Shown here: positions 28,231 through 36,537 of the stretch, piece after piece
How positions within the stretch are numbered: the first letter of the stretch is position 1
Layout of the letters: the number at the start of each line of letters is the position of its first letter
Assembly: GCA_016699695.1 (NCBI GenBank)
Contig: CP065006.1
Span: forward strand, 3,038,001 to 3,102,000
Source: Bacteroidota bacterium
GTDB taxonomy: Bacteria > Bacteroidota > Bacteroidia > Bacteroidales > UBA10428
DNA length: 64,000 bases
Reading direction: 5' to 3'
Translations under genes and position numbers: made by a program
Notes under the pieces: generated by a model
What the model was told of the DNA's origin: nothing
What the model saw: only the letters and a program-made list of their open reading frames with translations
The model's database searches: none

Positions 28231-28680
28231 ATGAAACTCACACGATTTATCTTATTTATGTCGGTTGCCATGCTGGTAACTTCCTGTAATTTCTTTAAAA
28301 AGCAGAAACTATTCAGCAAAGATGTAGATACTCTTTTAACTCAATCCCCAGCTATGGTTGAGGCAGTCGAGGATACAGTTGAGATTGAACAGATAGTTGC
28401 AGAAACTGAACCGGTTGACCTGAATAATGAAACCAGAATTGGCTATTCTACCGATCGCTATTACATGATTGTAGGTAGCTTTTTAAGTGAGAAACTGGCC
28501 ATGAAATATGCCAACACCATACTGGATATGGGTTATAAACCCCAGGTTATCTATTCTTCCAGCGCTGGATATTATCGTGTTTCGGCCAAGTCATATACCG
28601 ATTTTAAAACAGCCGTGAACGATATTCCTGTCTTTCGCGAAGCAGTGACCAGCAGAGCCTGGGTACATGTAAAGAAGTAA
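28231..28680 (+). CDS. SPOR-domain lipoprotein
   Basis: This 149-residue predicted lipoprotein has lipobox MLVTSC (Cys19), an acidic linker and a C-terminal SPOR domain (about 70-148, YYMIVGSFLSEKLAMKYA through YYRVSAKSY). SPOR domains bind denuded glycan strands of peptidoglycan, often at the septum, so a place at the division site or cell wall is likely. TAGATTTG at 28198-28205 fits a -7 promoter box 25 bases before the start. A terminator follows. Confidence 0.85.
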   Translation: MKLTRFILFMSVAMLVTSCNFFKKQKLFSKDVDTLLTQSPAMVEAVEDTVEIEQIVAETEPVDLNNETRIGYSTDRYYMIVGSFLSEKLAMKYANTILDMGYKPQVIYSSSAGYYRVSAKSYTDFKTAVNDIPVFREAVTSRAWVHVKK

Positions 28681-28700
28681 TTATCAGAAAATTATAAATA

Positions 28701-28740
28701 GAAAGGCTGGCAGAATATCAATCTGTCAGCCTTTCTTATT
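28701..28740 (+). terminator. Terminator shared by convergent genes
   Basis: GAAAGGCTG pairs with CAGCCTTTC around an inner CAGA/TCTG stem and a small loop. It lies between the stop of the SPOR gene and the stop of the minus-strand phosphofructokinase at 28742, so it may serve both. Confidence 0.75.
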
Positions 28741-28741
28741 T

Positions 28742-29950
28742 TCAGAGAGTACCTGTCATGATAAACAATGGCTGGAATTCGAAACTCTTGTAGTAAGGCC
28801 GGTAGCGGTCTATGTTATAAAAACGCTTGACATCGATTTTCTTACTGGTACTGGTTACCACATCAATTGGAGCATTGTCGTATCTACCATTTCTCAGCAC
28901 TACAAGTCTACCGTGGATACCTTTCATTATGATATCTAGCGCAAGGTTTCCATAAGCCATTGGAACGATGGAATCGATGGCATCGGGTTCACCACCTCTT
29001 ACCAGGTAACCAAGCTGCTGACTTATTACATTGATTTGGCGCCCTCCGTTGTAGGTGGGCGATAATTCTTTAATTCTTGAAGCAACATAGTCGCCAATGC
29101 CACCTAGTTTGGCATGACCATAGGCATCTTTCTCTTGCGAGCGATAAGTCATTTGTTCATCGCCAGCCAGCATGGCTCCCTCCGATATGATGGCAATGGA
29201 ATATTTACTGGGGTTTTTATTACGATCCTCTACCAATAGCTGTGTGAGTTTTTCAATATCAAATTTATGCTCGGGTATTATACACCGATTCGCAGCACCA
29301 GCTATGGTTGGCAGCATGGCAGTAAAACCGGAGTAGCGACCAAAAACTTCCATTACCAATATTCGCTCATGCGAACCTGCAGAGGTACGAAGCGTATTGC
29401 AAATTTGTATAGTACGCGAAACACATGTGCTAAATCCAATGCAATATTCTGTGCCAGCCACATCATTGTCCATGGTTTTTGGTATGCCTACCACTTTCAC
29501 CCCTTCAGCATACAAGCGGACTGCATAACTCAAGGTGTCATCTCCTCCTATGGGTATGAGATAATCGATGCCCAGAAACTCAATGTTTTTAATTACTTCA
29601 GGGGTTAGATCGTTTATTTCATTGGTATATTTGTCTTTGAGGTGATCAGGTACATGATTTTTTGTTACATGGCTGGGCCGGGTGCGGGAAGTGTGAAGAA
29701 ATGTGCCACCTGTGCGTCCTGCTTTGTTAACGATATCTTCATTGAGTATCATATAATGGTCGGAATTGTCAGCTTCTTTATCAGGAATTAAATCGGTTAT
29801 TCCTGCCCAACCACGACGCAAGCCAATTACTTTATAACCCTCGTGCAGGGCCCTAACTGTGATAGCGCGAATGGCAGGGTTCAGGCCTGGCACATCTCCT
29901 CCACCGGTTAAGATTGCAATGGTGCCTCTAATATTCTTTGGTTCGTCCAT
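28742..29950 (-). CDS. 6-phosphofructokinase family enzyme, PPi-type active site
   Basis: This 402-residue protein of the PfkA superfamily phosphorylates fructose 6-phosphate. The phosphoryl-donor loop near the N-terminus reads AILTGGGDVPGLN. The donor-specificity positions read GGDDT and PKTMDND; Asp and Lys at these places mark pyrophosphate-using enzymes, while ATP enzymes usually have GGDG and PGTIDND. MEVFGRYSG is the F6P-binding block. It may therefore use PPi. It lies downstream of a longer PPi-PFK, about 130 bp away, with a terminator between them, so it is probably transcribed separately. Confidence 0.88.
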   Translation of the reverse strand: MDEPKNIRGTIAILTGGGDVPGLNPAIRAITVRALHEGYKVIGLRRGWAGITDLIPDKEADNSDHYMILNEDIVNKAGRTGGTFLHTSRTRPSHVTKNHVPDHLKDKYTNEINDLTPEVIKNIEFLGIDYLIPIGGDDTLSYAVRLYAEGVKVVGIPKTMDNDVAGTEYCIGFSTCVSRTIQICNTLRTSAGSHERILVMEVFGRYSGFTAMLPTIAGAANRCIIPEHKFDIEKLTQLLVEDRNKNPSKYSIAIISEGAMLAGDEQMTYRSQEKDAYGHAKLGGIGDYVASRIKELSPTYNGGRQINVISQQLGYLVRGGEPDAIDSIVPMAYGNLALDIIMKGIHGRLVVLRNGRYDNAPIDVVTSTSKKIDVKRFYNIDRYRPYYKSFEFQPLFIMTGTL

Positions 29951-30025
29951 TTTATGTGTTTATGTGATTTTTCAGAGAGGTATAAATTACTAAAACTTTT
30001 CCGAATTGCAAATGGCAGGGAATAG

Positions 30026-30056
30026 CAAAAAGGCCTTCCCGATGTGGAAAGGCCCT
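30026..30056 (-). terminator. Terminator after the long PPi-phosphofructokinase gene
   Basis: On the minus strand GGCCTTTCC pairs with GGGAAGGCC (one bulge) around ACATC and is followed by a T-run. It lies about 25 bases after the stop at 30081. Confidence 0.8.
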
Positions 30057-30080
30057 TGAGTAAATAAATGAATTACTTGT

Positions 30081-31724
30081 TTATGCTTTTTCGTATTGAA
30101 GCGTTTTAGTAGGTGCATCGCACACTTCAGTTGGCCCGAAATATTGTATTGGACCGGGATATACATAAAGAGTCTGATTTGCCCAATCAGCCCTATGTTT
30201 TTCGAATGCCTTAAATGGTGCACCGTTCAGGTCGACAAGGGCTTTCTGAATTACGGGTTTCATTTCGCCATGACGACGCTCCATGTTCATCATCATGGTA
30301 ACTGGTATGCCACCAGCAATCCATTTGTCAGCAGGAGCAGTGAGGTTTCTTACTGAGGCCATGTAACCGGTTTTTTCCTCGCCAATAAGCACTGCTGCAG
30401 TGTAACCAAGCGAATAGGTATAGTCGGCATCGAAGTTCGAAGGAGCTGCACAGCGGCCTTCGTATCCGAAGAAGTGGTTCTGGGCAGCAAACTTGCCGTT
30501 GTATTGGTTGTTCTTTTGCATTTGTTTCAAGCGGGTCTCAACCATTTCGATGAGTAATTTCTCGGTTTCGATCTTCGATACCTGCACATTGCCATGAGGG
30601 TCGCGATCCATAATAAGCTGGTCGGCAATGTCGGTAGGCAAGCTGCTATAAACTCCTGACAATTCTGAAGTTAGTTCGGCCGCAATAAATTTTCTTTTCT
30701 CAAGTTTGGTTTCCAGTTTGCTGAACTCATTTTCTTTGTGCGCCATGACATCGTTCAATTCGGCCATGAGTTTTTTCATTTCCGGTATGAATTCAATCAG
30801 CCCTTCAGGGATGAGTACTGTACCAAAGTTCTCTCCATTGGCGGCACGTTTGGCTATTACCTCTGCAATAGAATTGACAATTGCCACGAGGGTTTGCTTT
30901 TTTTGTTCAACCTCTTCAGAAATCAGTGTGATATTTGGTTGGGTTTGCAGGGCACATTCGAGACCGATGTGTGAAGCCGAGCGACCCATGAGCTTAATGA
31001 AGTGCCAGTATTTTTTAGCTGAGTTGGCATCGCGCTGTATGTTGCCAATCAGTTCGCTGTATACTTTGCAAGCAGTGTCGAAACCAAAGGATGTCTCTAT
31101 CATCTCGTTTTTAAGGTCGCCGTCGATGGTTTTGGGGCAGCCAATTACCTGAACACCGGCATCTATTTTTTTGTAATACTCGGCCAGCACGCAGGCATTG
31201 GTATTGGAGTCGTCGCCACCAATGATAACAAGTGCTTTGATGCCAAGCGATTTGCAATTGCCTAGTCCCTGATCGTATTGCGATTCTTTTTCGAGTTTGG
31301 TTCGGCCCGATCCAATAATGTCAAAACCTCCTGTATTGCGGTATTCGTCTACTACTTTTGAAGTGATTTCCATGTATTTGTTATCGACAAGCCCGGATGG
31401 TCCGCCCAGAAAACCATAAAGCTTGTTGTTTGGGTTAAGTGATTTTAATCCATCGAACAAACCGGCAATTACATTGTGCCCGCCTGGTGCTTGACCACCC
31501 GAAAGAATAACGCCTACATTAATTGCCTGGTAGCTTTTTTTTGCACCCGGTTCGAACGTAAGCAGCGGCATGCCATAGGTATGGGGAAATAATTTAGCGA
31601 TTTCGGCCTGATCGGCTATTGACTCAGTTTTTTTTCCTTCAACAACTTTTACTTGTCCTTTGAGTGATGAGGGTAGCTTGGGATTGTATTGTTCCCTGGC
31701 TTTTTGCAATGCACTTTTAATCAT
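30081..31724 (-). CDS. pfp: Diphosphate--fructose-6-phosphate 1-phosphotransferase (long PPi-PFK)
   Basis: This 547-residue enzyme of the long PFK clade interconverts fructose 6-phosphate and fructose 1,6-bisphosphate with pyrophosphate. It shows ILSGGQAPGGHNVIAGLFD, the donor motif GGDDSNTNA, GCPKTIDGDLKNE and the substrate block MGRSASHIGLECALQ. Asp in GGDD and Lys in PKT are the PPi determinants. The size (about 550) fits the plant/spirochaete/Bacteroidia type. It is divergent from the MFS gene at 31927, with a 200-base region full of palindromes between them. Confidence 0.93.
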   Translation of the reverse strand: MIKSALQKAREQYNPKLPSSLKGQVKVVEGKKTESIADQAEIAKLFPHTYGMPLLTFEPGAKKSYQAINVGVILSGGQAPGGHNVIAGLFDGLKSLNPNNKLYGFLGGPSGLVDNKYMEITSKVVDEYRNTGGFDIIGSGRTKLEKESQYDQGLGNCKSLGIKALVIIGGDDSNTNACVLAEYYKKIDAGVQVIGCPKTIDGDLKNEMIETSFGFDTACKVYSELIGNIQRDANSAKKYWHFIKLMGRSASHIGLECALQTQPNITLISEEVEQKKQTLVAIVNSIAEVIAKRAANGENFGTVLIPEGLIEFIPEMKKLMAELNDVMAHKENEFSKLETKLEKRKFIAAELTSELSGVYSSLPTDIADQLIMDRDPHGNVQVSKIETEKLLIEMVETRLKQMQKNNQYNGKFAAQNHFFGYEGRCAAPSNFDADYTYSLGYTAAVLIGEEKTGYMASVRNLTAPADKWIAGGIPVTMMMNMERRHGEMKPVIQKALVDLNGAPFKAFEKHRADWANQTLYVYPGPIQYFGPTEVCDAPTKTLQYEKA

Positions 31725-31807
31725 GGTGTTGTATGTTTAATTATGATATTTGTCAATAAACTATTTGAGGCTGCAAAATTGCACATATTTTTATTAAAAT
31801 GGAATTT

Positions 31808-31915
31808 ATATGCTTCGATTTTTAGCCAGACGGAAAGGGACTGCAAATCATGCGAAACAACAGTCCGAAATATGCTTCGATGATTTTACAATAAATATAT
31901 TGTGCTAAATTTAGC
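31808..31915. promoter_or_regulatory. Repeat-rich regulatory region between pfp and the MFS operon
   Basis: Several symmetrical elements are seen: a 12-bp direct repeat ATATGCTTCGAT at 31808-31819 and 31870-31881, an inverted pair GGACTG/CAGTCC at 31838-31843 and 31861-31866, ACAATA-N4-TATTGT at 31888-31903 and the perfect palindrome GCTAAATTTAGC at 31904-31915. The last two end 11 bases before the MFS start and look like operators. The binding proteins are unknown. Confidence 0.5.
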
Positions 31916-31926
31916 CCAACCTAAAA

Positions 31927-33309
31927 ATGAATACAATGCAAAAAACTTCTATGAGGCAGTCAGGAATCCGTTGGGTTGTGCTGCTCGTGATTAGCTCCAT
32001 AATGGCTGCCAATTATTTTTTCTACGATGTACTTTCTCCTTTACAGGGAAAGCTTCGGGAGGTGTTTGGCTTTTCGAACAGCGAATATGGTTTTTTGGTA
32101 TCGGCTTATTCCATATCCAATGTTTTTTTGCTGATGGCCATTATTGGTGGGATTATTCTGGATAAAATAGGTATCCGAATTACTGGTTCGCTATTCGTAG
32201 GTTTTATGGCAGTTGGCTCGCTTCTGACCTATTATGGTTCGACCGATTATTTTAACCAGGGAGGCATAGCCTATAATTTTTTCAACTCATTTTTGGTATC
32301 CTATAGCCCGGCATTAAAAATGATGACCTTTGGATTTTTTCTTTTTGGACTGGGTGCCGAAACCAGTATTGTGGTGATCAGTAAGATTATTGTAAAATGG
32401 TTTAAAGGAAAAGAACTTGCTTTTGCTTTGGGTCTCAATATTTCAGTTGCCCGTATGGGTACTTTAATGGCTTTTCTGTTTTCGGCTTCACTGGCCGATT
32501 CGAATCCCTGGAACAAACCTATCTGGCTTGGTGCAATGGCGCTATTAATAGGAGCTCTCGCTTATGGTATCTATATTATGTTCGACCTTAAGATTGACCG
32601 CGAAGCTGAGTTGATTAAAGAACGCAGTGAGCAGGAAGAGTTTAAACTTTCGGATTTAAAGGATATTATTAAGATTCCTGCCTTGATATATATAACCTTG
32701 CTTTGTGTTACCTTTTATTCGGCGGTTTTTCCATTTCTGAAATATGCACCTGATATGCTGGTAAACAGGTTTGCCTTTACTCCTCAAAAAGCAGGTATGA
32801 TAGCTGCAATTCTGCCAATGGGGACCATTCTTTTTACACCCTTGTTTGGATTATTTACCGATTACAAAGGCAAAAGCGCTTCGATTATGATTCTTGGCTC
32901 GCTTCTTATTATTGTGGCTCACCTGATGTTTGTTTATCTTCCACTTAATCCATACGTACCTATGTTTATTCTGGGTATTGGTTTCTCACTGGTTCCTGCA
33001 GCTATGTGGCCCAGTGTGGCTAAAATTGTTGATAACAATAAAATTGGAACAGCCTATGGGTTTATGTTTTCTGTTCAGAATTTAGGTTTGTGGTTGTTTG
33101 CAATACTTATTGGCCTGGTACTCGACGTTTCGAACCCTGGTGTGACACAGGAGCTTGTAAAAGACGGACTGGCAAAATACGATTATACCAAACCCATACT
33201 CATGCTTGTATTTCTGGGCATACTGGGTATATTGTTTGCAATGCTCCTGCGTCGCGAAGACCGAAAAGCAGGGATTGGCCTGGAGAAACCCAATGTGAAA
33301 AAAGACTAA
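31927..33309 (+). CDS. Major facilitator superfamily transporter
   Basis: This 460-residue protein has 12 hydrophobic segments and an MFS loop motif, GGIILDKIGIRITGS, between helices 2 and 3; a charged central loop (about 230-245) splits two bundles. The second half contains GLFTDYKGKSASIMILGS, the repeat of the loop motif. The substrate is unknown. It is divergent from the PPi-PFK gene and overlaps the start of the Nudix gene (TAATG), so it is co-transcribed with the latter. Sugar or organic-acid transport would suit the neighbourhood but is a guess. Confidence 0.88.
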   Translation: MNTMQKTSMRQSGIRWVVLLVISSIMAANYFFYDVLSPLQGKLREVFGFSNSEYGFLVSAYSISNVFLLMAIIGGIILDKIGIRITGSLFVGFMAVGSLLTYYGSTDYFNQGGIAYNFFNSFLVSYSPALKMMTFGFFLFGLGAETSIVVISKIIVKWFKGKELAFALGLNISVARMGTLMAFLFSASLADSNPWNKPIWLGAMALLIGALAYGIYIMFDLKIDREAELIKERSEQEEFKLSDLKDIIKIPALIYITLLCVTFYSAVFPFLKYAPDMLVNRFAFTPQKAGMIAAILPMGTILFTPLFGLFTDYKGKSASIMILGSLLIIVAHLMFVYLPLNPYVPMFILGIGFSLVPAAMWPSVAKIVDNNKIGTAYGFMFSVQNLGLWLFAILIGLVLDVSNPGVTQELVKDGLAKYDYTKPILMLVFLGILGILFAMLLRREDRKAGIGLEKPNVKKD

Positions 33310-33836
33310 TGACGAGTAAAACCATACAAAAGGCTTTTTCCTATTGCCCGATTTGCCAATCAAACAAATTAGAGTTTGACCAGATAAAAAAATACACTTG
33401 TACAGCATGTGGATGGGAGTTCTACCAAAACACCGCTGCTGCAGTAGCATGTATCGTCGAAAAAAACGGTAAGGTGCTTGTGGTAGAACGCAACAGAGAA
33501 CCCGGCAAGGGTATGTTCGATTTTCCGGGTGGTTTTGTCGATCCCGATGAAACTGCCGAAGAAGCTGCCTTACGAGAGCTGAAAGAGGAGCTTGGTATTG
33601 AACCAGAAAACCTCCGGTACCTTGGTTCGGCCCCTAATCATTATGTGTACAAGGGAATTGAATACACTACCTGCGACCTGTTTTTTGTGTGTGAACTCAA
33701 GCAGCCTAACCTGAGCCTGGATATTTCTGAAATTGCTTCGGTGCACTGGCTATCGGCTGAGGACCTGGATGGCGAAAAATTTGCATTTGAATCAATGCGT
33801 AAGGCTTTAGTGCTCTATCGGAATCAGGCAATATAA
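33309..33836 (+). CDS. Nudix hydrolase with N-terminal zinc ribbon
   Basis: This 175-residue protein starts at an ATG sharing one base with the MFS stop codon. Residues 13-34 hold a zinc ribbon (CPIC and CTAC). The catalytic Nudix box is intact: GGFVDPDETAEEAALRELKE then ELGI, with the REL..EE glutamates that bind Mg. Such enzymes cleave nucleoside diphosphate-X compounds, and the zinc ribbon before the box recalls NudC-type NADH pyrophosphatases and related ADP-ribose enzymes. The exact substrate is unknown. Confidence 0.9.
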   Translation: MTSKTIQKAFSYCPICQSNKLEFDQIKKYTCTACGWEFYQNTAAAVACIVEKNGKVLVVERNREPGKGMFDFPGGFVDPDETAEEAALRELKEELGIEPENLRYLGSAPNHYVYKGIEYTTCDLFFVCELKQPNLSLDISEIASVHWLSAEDLDGEKFAFESMRKALVLYRNQAI

Positions 33837-33874
33837 TACTTTATGTAATTGTATACTCAACAAAGAGATAAATT

Positions 33875-34795
33875 ATGATTGACGTTTCTATTATCACACT
33901 CAACTACAATAGTACGGCTTATACACTTCAGTGCATCAAATCGATTGAAGAAAAGACTGCTGAGCAAGTGAATTTTGAAGTTGTAGTAGTGGATAACCAG
34001 TCCGATGAGGACAATTATGCATCCTTAAAACGTGCTTCATTCAAACCTAACGTCCGGCTTGTTTTTAGTAAGCAGAACCTTGGTTTTGCCGGAGGAATGA
34101 TGCTGGGACTGCAGCATGCTTCGCCAGCCCGGTATTACCTTTTCCTGAATAACGACTGTGTATTTGAGAACGATTGCCTTTCGGTATTGCTTGATTTTAT
34201 GAATCGTGAACTCAAAGCCGGTCTGGTTACTGCCCAGATGTACAACTCCGAAGGCAGGCAGGTCCACTCTTTTACGCATTTTCAAACACTTACTAAAATG
34301 CTTTTTGGTGTTGGTTTGCTTCGTTTCTTTCATCCCAACAGGTATCCGCACCGAAAGGGCATTTATACCCAACCTCTGAAGGTAGATACCATTGCAGGAA
34401 GTTTTATGTTTTTCAGGGCCGAGACTTTATCCCTCACCGGTGGGCTCGATACCCGCTATTTTTTGTATTGCGAAGAAGAAGATGCTTCGATGCGCACCAA
34501 ACTTGCCGGATATGAGGTTTACCTGGTTCCTGAAGCCCGGTTTACACACTTCGAAGGAAAAAGTACCGTCACCAATTTTGCTACCAAACGAGAATACTTT
34601 ATTTCGTTAATGCAATACCAGCAGAAATTCTTTTCCAAACCGGTGCAACTTGTTTTTCGCTTGCTTTATGCCGTCAAGGTTGGGAAAAAGTTTTATAAGG
34701 ATTCAAAATACTTGGCGCTTGCTTGGTTTATTTTCAACGGAGCTAATCCTTCGAAGAGCCTGCGTTACAAGCAAAGCATCAATCTATCGAGGTAA
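33875..34795 (+). CDS. Family 2 glycosyltransferase
   Basis: This 306-residue GT-A fold glycosyltransferase opens with VSIITLNYNST and VVVVDNQSDE, has QNLGFAGGMMLG and the metal/nucleotide motif FLNNDCVF, and a later GLDTRYFLYCEEEDASMR. This pattern is typical of rhamnosyl-type GT2 enzymes of surface polysaccharides. A weak hydrophobic C-terminal region may touch the membrane. It follows the Nudix gene after 38 bases and converges with the hybrid kinase (30 bases between stops). Confidence 0.9.
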   Translation: MIDVSIITLNYNSTAYTLQCIKSIEEKTAEQVNFEVVVVDNQSDEDNYASLKRASFKPNVRLVFSKQNLGFAGGMMLGLQHASPARYYLFLNNDCVFENDCLSVLLDFMNRELKAGLVTAQMYNSEGRQVHSFTHFQTLTKMLFGVGLLRFFHPNRYPHRKGIYTQPLKVDTIAGSFMFFRAETLSLTGGLDTRYFLYCEEEDASMRTKLAGYEVYLVPEARFTHFEGKSTVTNFATKREYFISLMQYQQKFFSKPVQLVFRLLYAVKVGKKFYKDSKYLALAWFIFNGANPSKSLRYKQSINLSR

Positions 34796-34825
34796 AGCAA
34801 ATCTTTTTTCTACAGCATCAGAAGC

Positions 34826-36532
34826 CTACGAGCATAAGAATTTTCCTACCGAAGAAAGAAGATCGATTTTCTGATAGGGTTTGGCCAGAAAATGATCGCA
34901 CCCCGAATCAATTACATCCTGCTGTTGGCTGATAAGCGCGTGGGCTGTTTGTGCAATGATAGGTATGCGGTGGTTGTGGTTTTTTATGATCGAAATAGCT
35001 TCGTAACCATTCATTTCGGGCATTTGAATGTCCATTAATACCAAATCTATTTTTTGGGGATGGTTAAAAATGACATTCACTGCTTCGAGGCCATTTTTTG
35101 CTCTTAAAATAGTAGCCTGGGTATCTTTTAGTATGGTATGAATATAAATGTAACTCGAATCTTCGTCTTCGGCCACTAAAATGGTTTTATCGGGAAAAGT
35201 ATATTGTTTCTGTTGACTCTCCTGACTGAGTGGCAGGTTTTGTTGAAGAGTCTGGCTCTCGAGGTAGGGGATTTCGAAGTGTAAACCAGTGCCCTTTCCA
35301 GGTTCAGATTCGAGCCATATTTTACCACCAAATTTTTCGACAAGGTTTTTGGAGATAAATAAACCGAGACCAGCTCCGCGAAAAATTTTATTTTTTAATT
35401 CTGCTTTTCTGAAGCGATCGAAGATGTATTCCTGAGCCTCTTTATCGATACCGATACCCGTATCTTTTACAAAGAAGTGAATAAGTGGCTTGGTTGTTCC
35501 GGTTTGTTCCAGGCGATAGCCATAACACACATGGCCTTGCTCGGTAAATTTAAGGGCATTTCCGATAAGGTTCGATAAAATTTGGTGCAACCGGATTTTA
35601 TCGGTTAAAATTACTGGACTATACTGCGGCAGGATGTCGGCATATAGTTTAAGGTGAGACTTGTCCATACCTGCTTTTTGCTCGTGGAAGATGGTATGGA
35701 TTTCTCCCAGAATCTGGTTTAATGAATGGCTTTCGTATTCAATCGAAACCTGGTTGGCTTCTATGCGCGATATATCAATAATGTCGTCGATAAGCCTTAA
35801 AAGCGAATTGGAGTTAAGCACAATCTGGTTTTTAAACTCTTCGCGTTCTTCGTCGCTGAGGCTGTTGTCCGAAACAAGCAACTCCGAAAATCCAATGATG
35901 GCATTCATGGGTGTGCGTATTTCGTGAGAAACATTCGATAAAAAGGCTGATTTCAACGCATCACTTTCTTCGGCTTTTATTTTAGCTATTTCGAGTTCGC
36001 GGGTGCGCTCTTTTACCAAAGATTCCAGGTTCTCTTTATGCATTTGAAGTTCGCTGGTACGCTCCTTTACTATTATTTCGAGGTTTTCGTTCAGCTGGCT
36101 CAATTCTTTGTTTTTACTTTTAAGATCATCGAGCAGCTTGCAGTTTTCTTGTTTTAAATCGTAAAGCCGAATGGCATTGTCAAGAATCACTTTTACTTCA
36201 TCTTTTTCCCATGGCTTGCGGATAAACTGAAAGATACGCCCCTTGTTAATAGCCGCAATAATATCCTGTACTTCGGTATATCCGGTCACCACAATGCGAA
36301 AGGCTTTTGGGAATTCAATGGCTGCTTTTTCCAGTATCTGCACCCCGCTGATTTGGGGCATACGCTGGTCGGAGATGAGAACCTTTATGGGGTTCTCGTG
36401 TAAAATCTTCCATGCATCCTCTGCGTTCTGGGCAATATGCACCTGGTAATGTTTACGAAAGGCGTATTTAAAGCCTGAGAGGTTTTCCATTTCATCGTCG
36501 ATGTATAAAATGTGGCTGAGAGGAGTATCCAT
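34826..36532 (-). CDS. Hybrid histidine kinase, REC-HisKA-HATPase-REC
   Basis: This 568-residue cytoplasmic protein begins with a receiver (Asp near 54 in LISDQRMPQISG, Lys in RKPWE). A long coiled coil (about 125-190, with a duplicated LESLVKERTRELE-type heptad) follows, then HisKA (SHEIRTPMNAIIGF, His near 203), HATPase (NLIGNALKFTEQG, DTGIGI, GAGLGLFISKNL) and a C-terminal receiver (Asp near 499 in VLMDIQMPEMNG). There is no membrane span or DNA-binding domain, so it is an internal relay. The start lies 5 bases after the sensor kinase stop, so the two are one operon and probably one pathway. Confidence 0.92.
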   Translation of the reverse strand: MDTPLSHILYIDDEMENLSGFKYAFRKHYQVHIAQNAEDAWKILHENPIKVLISDQRMPQISGVQILEKAAIEFPKAFRIVVTGYTEVQDIIAAINKGRIFQFIRKPWEKDEVKVILDNAIRLYDLKQENCKLLDDLKSKNKELSQLNENLEIIVKERTSELQMHKENLESLVKERTRELEIAKIKAEESDALKSAFLSNVSHEIRTPMNAIIGFSELLVSDNSLSDEEREEFKNQIVLNSNSLLRLIDDIIDISRIEANQVSIEYESHSLNQILGEIHTIFHEQKAGMDKSHLKLYADILPQYSPVILTDKIRLHQILSNLIGNALKFTEQGHVCYGYRLEQTGTTKPLIHFFVKDTGIGIDKEAQEYIFDRFRKAELKNKIFRGAGLGLFISKNLVEKFGGKIWLESEPGKGTGLHFEIPYLESQTLQQNLPLSQESQQKQYTFPDKTILVAEDEDSSYIYIHTILKDTQATILRAKNGLEAVNVIFNHPQKIDLVLMDIQMPEMNGYEAISIIKNHNHRIPIIAQTAHALISQQQDVIDSGCDHFLAKPYQKIDLLSSVGKFLCS

Positions 36533-36537
36533 GAGAT

